Source: an uncultured Lachnospiraceae bacterium
GTDB lineage: Bacteria > Bacillota > Clostridia > Lachnospirales > Lachnospiraceae
Assembly: GCA_947175845.1 (NCBI GenBank)
Contig: CAMWOK010000078.1
Coordinates: 1-10,967 of the forward strand
Length of the DNA stretch: 10,967 nt
Direction: 5' to 3'
Part shown: one piece after another, positions 5,822-10,967 of the stretch
Layout: every line of letters starts with the position of its first letter
How positions within the stretch are numbered: the first letter of the stretch is position 1
The notes under the pieces: generated by a model
Database searches by the model: none
What the model saw: the letters and a program-made list of their open reading frames with translations, nothing else
Told to the model about the DNA's origin: nothing
Translations under genes and position numbers: made by a program

Positions 5822-6586
5822 CAGACTCAGGTAGCGGTCGTACTCTTTCATGACACTTGTGTCATAAAATTCTGTGAGCTGCTCTCTGACCGCCCGGAAA
5901 TACCACTCCTGTTTTGCCTTGTCCGGCTGATTGAACTTGTCCCAGATCTCAGTGCCCCGATAGTGCTGTTCCCTGGCAATGGATTCCAGATTGGCGGTCT
6001 TGTCCGCAAGGACGATCACCTTGGTGTTCAGACACGCACTCTTTAGGTGTTCCACCGTCTCCCGCTTCCTGATCTCCCAGGTCTGGGAGGCGGGAATATT
6101 CCGGCGCTTGTTCTCCGTCTCCGTCTCGACAAGCCTGGCAACCCTGTCTCCGAACGCGCTCTTTAAGTCATCCAGCGTCACCCAGGTGTCCTCGACCGTG
6201 TCGTGCAGGATCGCCGCCTGGAGCACTTCGATCTCCTGCGTCAGCTCCATCGCGTAGTTCATGGTCGTAATAATGTGTGAAAAGTACGGAATCCGCGTCT
6301 TTTTCCTGCACTGCCCCAGATGCGCCTTCGCCGCGTACGCATACGCCTTGTAAAGCCGCTCATCGAGCCCCGCAGCAGACGGAAAAAGGGCTGGCTGCCC
6401 ATCCATCCCTTTCTCATCGTAGCAGCACACAAACTGCCCCCTGGCAGTGTCGGATTTTCCCGTGTAAAAAGGGCAGCCGCACCCGCATATATGCTGTTCT
6501 TTCCTGACATTCAAAAAACTGTCCACTGCCCTGCAATAGAAATATCCGTCACTGTCTGCATTTACAACATGTTCGTTCGCATTCAT
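5813..6586 (-). CDS. RelA/SpoT-type HD hydrolase with cysteine-rich N-terminus
   Basis: The 257-residue protein carries an HD domain (about 75-205) close to the hydrolase half of RelA/SpoT and to stand-alone small alarmone hydrolases. It has AHLGQCRKKTRIPYFSH (H104), ILHDTVEDT (H128-D129, E132-D133), the LKSAFGDRVARLV helix, and VLADKTANL with D195. All expected metal ligands are present, so ppGpp or related nucleotide 3'-pyrophosphohydrolysis is likely but unproven. There is no synthetase or TGS/ACT domain. Before the HD domain is a segment with C18, C34, C36, C38, C54 and C55, which could bind zinc or an iron-sulfur centre; stand-alone hydrolases normally lack it. The start at 6586 follows the SH3b gene's stop by three bases, and AAGGA overlapping that stop gives the ribosome site, so translation is probably coupled. 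It is the last gene of the M13 operon and overlaps pdaA's end tail to tail. Confidence 0.88.
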   Translation of the reverse strand: MNANEHVVNADSDGYFYCRAVDSFLNVRKEQHICGCGCPFYTGKSDTARGQFVCCYDEKGMDGQPALFPSAAGLDERLYKAYAYAAKAHLGQCRKKTRIPYFSHIITTMNYAMELTQEIEVLQAAILHDTVEDTWVTLDDLKSAFGDRVARLVETETENKRRNIPASQTWEIRKRETVEHLKSACLNTKVIVLADKTANLESIAREQHYRGTEIWDKFNQPDKAKQEWYFRAVREQLTEFYDTSVMKEYDRYLSLLF

Positions 6587-6589
6587 TCT

Positions 6590-7498
6590 TTAATCCTTCT
6601 TGGTAAACTCAATCAGCCAGCCTTTGCCCGCGCTGCCATTCCCCAACTTGTAATCGCCGTACTCGATACGGCACGTGAACGAGACACCCTGCTCCGCCTT
6701 GATCTCATTCACCACATTCTCCATCGCCTTCTTGATCTTGGACTCCTCGCTTCCAATGCTGGAATTGCTGTACACGGCTCCGAATTTGCCGATGTTGTAG
6801 CGTATCGCCCGGTTCAGTGCCAGCTTGAGGTCCCTGTCATTGCGGAACGGCCCCGCCAAACTGTTGTTGAGATAATTGTTGCGATAGTTGATCAGATACG
6901 CCTGCATGGTCATTGCGGCGACATTCTTGTCTACCTTGGATTCACTCTCATACACTTCCTTGAGATATTTTCCGCTGTCCTGCAGAATGCAGTTGTCAAG
7001 CAATGCATATCCCATCAGAAAGGAATCGAGATATTTGATGTATGTATTTTCGTCCATGTCCTCCACGTCATCCGAATCAAAATCACTCAGTTCCGGATTG
7101 CGGTAGAAGGAGAACGTGCCCTTGGTGAGCGTCTTGATATCCGAGCCTGAAACCACCGTGTTCGGCGCTGCATTCCTCGAGGACAGTCCCTCTCCCGGCA
7201 CATAGTACGTGCCGTTCAGGGAGATCTGAAACCAGCCGTTGGAAGTAATTCCGGTCACATCGACCGGAAGATCCTTCGCTATGACTGTCACTACGCCGGA
7301 ATTGATATCCGGCTGCTGGTATACGGTTGTCTTATCATTGCTGTAGAGCACTGCCTTGCTCTGGGTGACGGTGAACTCCACCGCATATGTCTGCGCAATC
7401 TGATGATTGACACCGGCCGCGTGCGCGGCGGCCACCGCAAGCGCGGCAGCCATCAGCCCGCCCGAAAACCTCAGGCCCAGTTTCTTTGTCCGTTCCAT
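6590..7498 (-). CDS. Secreted SH3b-domain protein of unknown function
   Basis: The 302-residue protein starts with a Sec signal peptide: basic residues 3-10, a hydrophobic Ala-rich stretch (13-25) and a probable cleavage near A28. Residues about 45-110 look like a bacterial SH3 domain: AVLYSNDKTTVYQQPDINSG, a VTVIAKDLPVDVTG strand, then GWFQISLNGTYYVPGEGL. SH3b domains often bind peptidoglycan or peptide cross-links. The remaining 190 residues, with acidic DFDSDDVEDMDE (about 139-150) and long helices, match nothing I recognise. The start has AGGA nine bases upstream. It lies 18 bases after the M13 peptidase gene and three before the HD gene, so it is the middle gene of an operon. A wall-associated role alongside the peptidase is plausible; no catalytic residues can be named. 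Confidence 0.82.
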   Translation of the reverse strand: MERTKKLGLRFSGGLMAAALAVAAAHAAGVNHQIAQTYAVEFTVTQSKAVLYSNDKTTVYQQPDINSGVVTVIAKDLPVDVTGITSNGWFQISLNGTYYVPGEGLSSRNAAPNTVVSGSDIKTLTKGTFSFYRNPELSDFDSDDVEDMDENTYIKYLDSFLMGYALLDNCILQDSGKYLKEVYESESKVDKNVAAMTMQAYLINYRNNYLNNSLAGPFRNDRDLKLALNRAIRYNIGKFGAVYSNSSIGSEESKIKKAMENVVNEIKAEQGVSFTCRIEYGDYKLGNGSAGKGWLIEFTKKD

Positions 7499-7516
7499 AT
7501 TCTATATCCTGCCCCC

Positions 7517-9652
7517 TTACTTCCAGATTCCTACCCGTTTTTCCGGCGCCACGTACATTCCGTCTGTCTCCTTGATGTCATAGATCTCATAAAAGGCATC
7601 GCACGAGCTAAGCACTGCATTGACGCGCACTTTGTTCGGCGAGTGGGTATCCGTGTTCAATAGGTACATCATAAAACTTGCCGTATCCTCGCTTGCCCAG
7701 TTGTATGTCATCTGTCCAAACGCCTCGTCGAGCGCCTTCGCATCGTCCCCGATAATCGAGGTGATACATGTCATCGCACCGAGATCCGCTATATTCTCCA
7801 TCAGTGTCAGATCCCCGTTGACCTTGATTCCGATCATCTCATAGTTGCTGTAATAGTCCACTATGGACTGTGACATCTTCTTGTACGCGGCAAGCTCCTC
7901 CTCTGTCCACCATACATTGTAGTTGCCGTACTCATCGTAGAGCGCACCGCTCGAGTCAAACGCGTGGCTGACCTCATGGGCGATGACAAAGCCAATTCCG
8001 CCCAGATTGGCCCCGTCGCTGTTGTCACTGTCATAAAACGGCGCCTGGAGAATCGCTGCCGGAAAAATGATCTCGTTGTTCAGCGGATCGTACATCGCGT
8101 TGATGGTCTGCGGCGTCACATCCCACTCTGAGCGGTCCACCTTGGTCCCGAGCTTACTGAGACTGTCGTCGATCGCCACCTGCATACTCACCAGCAGATT
8201 GGACAGCAGGCTTCCTCCCTCGGAGATCGGCGTCACCTGCATCATGTCGCGCGCCGCCGGCCACCTGTCAGGATAGCCGATCTTGACCTGCATGGTCTCA
8301 AGCTTTCGGACTGCCTTCTTCTTCGTCTCGTCACTCATCCAGTCCTGCCGGTTGATGATCACCTCATACTCCTTTAGAATCTGGTGGATCATCTCCTCCA
8401 CCGCCTCCTTGTCCGCAGCGGAAAAGTGCTCCTTCACGTACAGCATCCCAAAGTCCCAGGGAAGCATATCCTGTGTCAGATTCTTCCACGTCTTCTCGTC
8501 CCCCCAGCTCTCCGTGATGCCGTACAGCGCGTTCTTCATGTCGTCGCTGAGCTTCGCGTACGTCGCGTTGGCGTACTTTGCCGTGTCGTTGAGCATGACA
8601 AAGGTCGAGTAATCCTTGAGCGCCTGCAGGTTCTCCTCCACAAGAAGCGAATTGATTTTCTTTGCCTGCTCCACATCCATCACAATGTACTTATCCTGTC
8701 CGTCCACCCGGAGCGTCTCAAGCATCCCGGGCACATCGACATTGCTGTAAAGCGCCTGCAGCTCCTGCTGGGTGTACACGTTGTACGTCAGCGACGGGTC
8801 GTAGAGCTGCTCCGTCGTCAGCGTCGACGCGCAGATCTCCCGCAGCAGCCCCTCGATGGAATCCGTGCTTTGCGCGGCCTCGTCCGCAGTCATGCCAAAC
8901 TCCATCAGCATGTCGCTGATATAGTCGAGATACAGCTCCATGTACTCCTGCGTGTTCTCGCCCTCGACATACTCCTTGCCGATCAGTGTGTCCGCGTAGA
9001 GCATATAGACTGCATACTCGCTCGAGTCCGCCTTGTCCTGCATGATATTGTAGCCGCCGACAATGCTGCTGAATCCAAACTCCCCGCTCAGGTGCGCCAG
9101 CGCGTCCACATACTCGCTGATACTAGAAGCGTTGCGAATGCTGTCCATGTGCGGTTTCAGCGGACCAAGCCCTGTCTCATTGCGGTTATCCATGTCGGTC
9201 ACGCACTCATACATATCCTTGATCTTCTGCTCGGAGCTGCCCTTCTCATACGTCTTTCCGTCACTGGCAAGCTCGTCGATGATATCCTCCATCTCCGAGC
9301 TCACGACCGCGTTCAGCTCTCCGAACCAGTCCCAGTGCGCATCCGTCGCCGCCAGCTCAATCCTTGAGAGAAGGTTCTGGTTCACAAACTCATAATAGTC
9401 ATCCTGATATCTGACCTCGCCGTCCTCCTCGTCCTCATCCTCCTCGTACTCCTGCGCATCCTGCCCGATCCCATCCTGCGCAGCCGCCGCAGTTACGTTC
9501 TCTGCCGCCCTGTTTTCCTTTGCACTGTTAAACAGATCCTTGATACTGCTCTGTGTCTCTTCTCCTGTCGTCGTCTCGTTCCTCTTTCCGCATCCTGCAA
9601 GCTGCAGTGCCAGAACCGCTGCCATCAGCAGCGCCAGTGCTCTCTTTTTCAT
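7517..9652 (-). CDS. M13 (neprilysin/PepO) family zinc metallopeptidase lipoprotein
   Basis: The 711-residue product has a lipoprotein signal peptide ending in the lipobox LAGC (C21), so it should be anchored on the outer face of the membrane. A low-complexity linker with a highly acidic run (68-79) follows. The M13 N-terminal domain covers about 85-480, and the catalytic domain about 500-711. Zinc-site residues are H559-E560-V-S-H563 (HExxH) and E619 with D623 in ENIADLGAM. NAMYDPLNNEIIFPAAILQ precedes them, and the C-terminus has SPNKVRVN and EKRVGIW, as in neprilysin and PepO. These enzymes cleave small peptides. The substrate could be host or signalling peptides, or peptides for nutrition. 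The start has GAGGG eight bases upstream. It is the first gene of a three-gene operon with the SH3b protein and the HD hydrolase. Confidence 0.95.
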   Translation of the reverse strand: MKKRALALLMAAVLALQLAGCGKRNETTTGEETQSSIKDLFNSAKENRAAENVTAAAAQDGIGQDAQEYEEDEDEEDGEVRYQDDYYEFVNQNLLSRIELAATDAHWDWFGELNAVVSSEMEDIIDELASDGKTYEKGSSEQKIKDMYECVTDMDNRNETGLGPLKPHMDSIRNASSISEYVDALAHLSGEFGFSSIVGGYNIMQDKADSSEYAVYMLYADTLIGKEYVEGENTQEYMELYLDYISDMLMEFGMTADEAAQSTDSIEGLLREICASTLTTEQLYDPSLTYNVYTQQELQALYSNVDVPGMLETLRVDGQDKYIVMDVEQAKKINSLLVEENLQALKDYSTFVMLNDTAKYANATYAKLSDDMKNALYGITESWGDEKTWKNLTQDMLPWDFGMLYVKEHFSAADKEAVEEMIHQILKEYEVIINRQDWMSDETKKKAVRKLETMQVKIGYPDRWPAARDMMQVTPISEGGSLLSNLLVSMQVAIDDSLSKLGTKVDRSEWDVTPQTINAMYDPLNNEIIFPAAILQAPFYDSDNSDGANLGGIGFVIAHEVSHAFDSSGALYDEYGNYNVWWTEEELAAYKKMSQSIVDYYSNYEMIGIKVNGDLTLMENIADLGAMTCITSIIGDDAKALDEAFGQMTYNWASEDTASFMMYLLNTDTHSPNKVRVNAVLSSCDAFYEIYDIKETDGMYVAPEKRVGIWK

Positions 9653-9697
9653 ACTGTTTTCCCTCTCTCTAACACAAATCTATTCGCAGATATCTTT

Positions 9698-9726
9698 ATC
9701 TTATAACAAAACCTTTCAAAAGACAA
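9698..9726 (-). promoter_or_regulatory. Putative promoter of the M13-SH3b-HD operon
   Basis: On the minus strand TTGTCT (9721-9726) and TAAGAT (9698-9703) are 17 bases apart, four of six matches in each. Alternative -10 boxes (TATAAG, GATAAA) overlap. The leader to the start at 9652 would be about 40 bases. Confidence 0.45.
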
Positions 9727-9757
9727 TAATTCTTGAGAAAAATAATCCCGTTATCTG

Positions 9758-9786
9758 TTTACAAACGCTCCGAAAACGCGTAGTAT
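9758..9786 (+). promoter_or_regulatory. Putative promoter of the glycerophosphodiesterase gene
   Basis: TTTACA (9758-9763) and TAGTAT (9781-9786) are 17 bases apart; a TATAAG at 9784-9789 is an overlapping alternative with a longer spacer. The leader would be about 60 bases. It shares a 202-base divergent region with the M13 operon, back to back. Confidence 0.45.
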
Positions 9787-9854
9787 AAGTATATAAGAGC
9801 AGCTCCTGTACCATCGGACTTTTCTTAATTTTTTCTAAAGAGGTTTTTTGCGTT

Positions 9855-10787
9855 ATGATGGGATTATTATTTGCACTCATTGGAATCATTTTGTCATTTT
9901 TCGCAGTGTCAGTTTTGTACCTTATCTCCATTAAGCCGCGCATCCTTGGGCGCCCTGACTACAGACCCTTCTTCGGACACATGTACGCCCACCGCGGCCT
10001 GCACAACATGAACCCTGCCATTCAGAAAATGAAACATATCAGCCGCAGCTTCGGGCAGCAGACCGATCCGGAGCCGGACCAGGAGAGACTCCCCGAGAAC
10101 TCATACGCCGCCATCAAGCGCGCGGCGGATCTCGGCTACGGCATCGAGTTTGACGTACATCTCACAAAGGATGACATTCCCGTCGTATTCCACGACGACA
10201 CCCTCAACCGCATGTGCGGCATCAGGGGAAACCTGCGCGACTATACATACGAGGAACTTCAGCAGTTCAGCCTGCTCGGGACGAAAGAGCGCATCCCCGC
10301 CTTTGCCGATATCCTGAAAGCTGTCGACGGCCGCGTCCCGCTGATCATCGAGTACAAGGTGGAAAAAAATGCTGACAAGCTGTGCAGCATCTGTGACCGC
10401 ATTCTTTCCGATTACAAGGGGCTTTACTGCATCGAGTCCTTTCACCCGCTGGCTGTGCGCTGGTACAAGATCCACCGGCCAAACATTGTGCGGGGTCAGC
10501 TGTCCGAGGACTTTACGCGGCAGAAGCTCAACATTCCATACTTTCTGCTGTCACACCTGATCGGAAACTGCTATGCATCCCCCGATTTCATCGCTTACAA
10601 CTGCAAGCACAGAAACGAGCTCTCGAGAAACATCTGCCGCAAGCTTTACCGGAGTCTGAGCGTCGCGTGGACGGTGCGCTCCCAGGAGGAGCTCGACAAG
10701 GTGTCAAGAAGTTTTGACCTCTTTATCTTTGAGGACTTTGTCCCTGAAAAAAACGAGAATTTTATAAAAACTTCTCTTATTTCATGA
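9855..10787 (+). CDS. Membrane-anchored glycerophosphodiester phosphodiesterase
   Basis: The 310-residue protein begins with a hydrophobic helix (about 3-25) that should anchor it in the membrane. A GDPD TIM-barrel domain follows (about 42-300). Visible catalytic and metal residues are H46-R47 in AHRGL, E81-N82 in PENSY, E98 and D100 in GIEFDVHLTKD, and H113 in VFHDDTLNRMCG; PLIIEYK follows. GDPD enzymes release glycerol 3-phosphate and an alcohol from glycerophosphodiesters, recycling lipid or teichoic acid products. Between AHRG and PENS there is an insertion of roughly 20 extra residues (about 52-78), polar and charged, compared with the short loop usual in this clade. The ribosome site AAAGAGG (9837-9843) is 11 bases from the first ATG; a second ATG follows directly at 9858 and could be used. 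The gene looks monocistronic. Confidence 0.92.
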   Translation: MMGLLFALIGIILSFFAVSVLYLISIKPRILGRPDYRPFFGHMYAHRGLHNMNPAIQKMKHISRSFGQQTDPEPDQERLPENSYAAIKRAADLGYGIEFDVHLTKDDIPVVFHDDTLNRMCGIRGNLRDYTYEELQQFSLLGTKERIPAFADILKAVDGRVPLIIEYKVEKNADKLCSICDRILSDYKGLYCIESFHPLAVRWYKIHRPNIVRGQLSEDFTRQKLNIPYFLLSHLIGNCYASPDFIAYNCKHRNELSRNICRKLYRSLSVAWTVRSQEELDKVSRSFDLFIFEDFVPEKNENFIKTSLIS

Positions 10788-10801
10788 TCATTTCATGAAA
10801 T
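10779..10801 (+). terminator. AT-rich hairpin at the end of the glycerophosphodiesterase gene
   Basis: ATTTCATGA (10779-10787, containing the stop codon) pairs perfectly with 10793-10801, and T-rich sequence follows (TGTGTTTAAATTTC). The stem has only two GC pairs, so it is a weak terminator candidate. ATTTCATGA also occurs as a direct repeat at 10790-10798 because of the local palindrome. Confidence 0.35.
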
Positions 10802-10846
10802 TGTGTTTAAATTTCTGTATATTTATTGTATTTCATCTAATATTTT

Positions 10847-10874
10847 TTGAAAAGATTGTCGATACTGTTAATAT
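10847..10874 (+). promoter_or_regulatory. Promoter of the last, truncated gene
   Basis: TTGAAA (10847-10852) and TAATAT (10869-10874) are 16 bases apart, and TGT directly before the second box makes an extended -10. The predicted transcript begins near 10881, leaving a leader of about 68 bases. Confidence 0.5.
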
Positions 10875-10883
10875 CAGCAGTTG

Positions 10884-10909
10884 TCCGCGCAAGGATGTAC
10901 CTGCGCGGA
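10884..10909 (+). promoter_or_regulatory. 5' leader stem-loop ahead of the truncated gene
   Basis: TCCGCGCA (10884-10891) pairs perfectly with TGCGCGGA (10902-10909) around a ten-base loop that itself contains GG and CC. It starts only a few bases after the predicted transcript start, and the ribosome site lies about 25 bases beyond it. No T-run follows, so it is not an obvious attenuator; a 5' stabilising hairpin or a protein-binding site fits better. Confidence 0.5.
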
Positions 10910-10948
10910 GGGCGCGCTGAAATAAAAAGGAATTAGGAGGATTCCCAT

Positions 10949-10967
10949 ATGAAAGATTTAGTTAGAG
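10949..10967 (+). CDS. Start of a further gene (first six codons only)
   Basis: An ATG at 10949 is preceded at eight bases by a perfect AGGAGG (10935-10940) and reads MKDLVR before the window ends. The strong ribosome site, upstream promoter and leader hairpin make a real gene likely. Six residues are not enough to name a family. Confidence 0.7.

Noticed and set aside
6320..7150. 276-residue plus-strand frame across the HD and SH3b genes
   Set aside because: It spans the junction of two well-supported minus-strand genes and has no domain signature or ribosome site.
8384..9367. 327-residue open frame antisense to the M13 peptidase gene
   Set aside because: The opposite strand encodes an unmistakable M13 enzyme; the product is His/Arg/Leu/Val-rich, as expected from reading biased codons backwards.
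1..10967. CRISPR array, tRNA/rRNA, insertion sequence, phage or toxin-antitoxin system
   Set aside because: No regularly spaced repeats, cloverleaf, transposase, integrase or terminal repeats are visible. The XRE gene's partner is an elongated GNAT of about 247 residues rather than a small GNAT toxin, and the usual antitoxin-then-short-toxin layout is not met.

Overview
The window looks like chromosome from an anaerobic, spore-forming Firmicute of the Clostridia, most likely Lachnospiraceae. The evidence is AGGAGG-type ribosome binding sites, a PdaA-type spore-cortex deacetylase, a DegV protein, an XRE regulator paired with a GNAT acetyltransferase, and moderately GC-rich genes separated by AT-rich promoter regions. 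This placement rests on gene content only. I see no rRNA, tRNA, CRISPR array, insertion sequence, phage gene or attachment site.

Left part (1-2461, all minus strand): a NUDIX ADP-ribose pyrophosphatase-like enzyme, then about 375 bases without a credible gene, then a LacI-family regulator, then the N-terminal 98 codons of a DegV-family lipid-binding protein that runs off the left edge. Two hairpins without U-tracts lie between lacI and degV. Middle (2462-4981): an HD-GYP cyclic-di-GMP phosphodiesterase is transcribed rightward from a clear sigma-A promoter. It converges on a two-gene operon, XRE regulator then GNAT acetyltransferase, and the two transcription units share a hairpin at their junction.

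Right part (4982-10967): pdaA reads rightward and its stop overlaps, tail to tail, a three-gene minus-strand operon. In transcription order that operon is an M13 zinc metallopeptidase lipoprotein, a secreted SH3b-domain protein of unknown function, and a RelA/SpoT-type HD hydrolase with a cysteine-rich N-terminal extension. Divergent from it is a membrane-anchored glycerophosphodiester phosphodiesterase. The window ends at the first six codons of a further gene, which is preceded by a promoter and a 5' leader hairpin.

Most genes fall into two themes: envelope and lipid work (DegV, PdaA, M13 peptidase, SH3b protein, GDPD) and nucleotide metabolism or signalling (NUDIX, HD-GYP, SpoT-like HD). 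I found no clearly new defence or mobile system. The least ordinary part is the M13 - SH3b - Cys-rich HD operon, which couples two exported proteins to a predicted cytosolic alarmone-type hydrolase.
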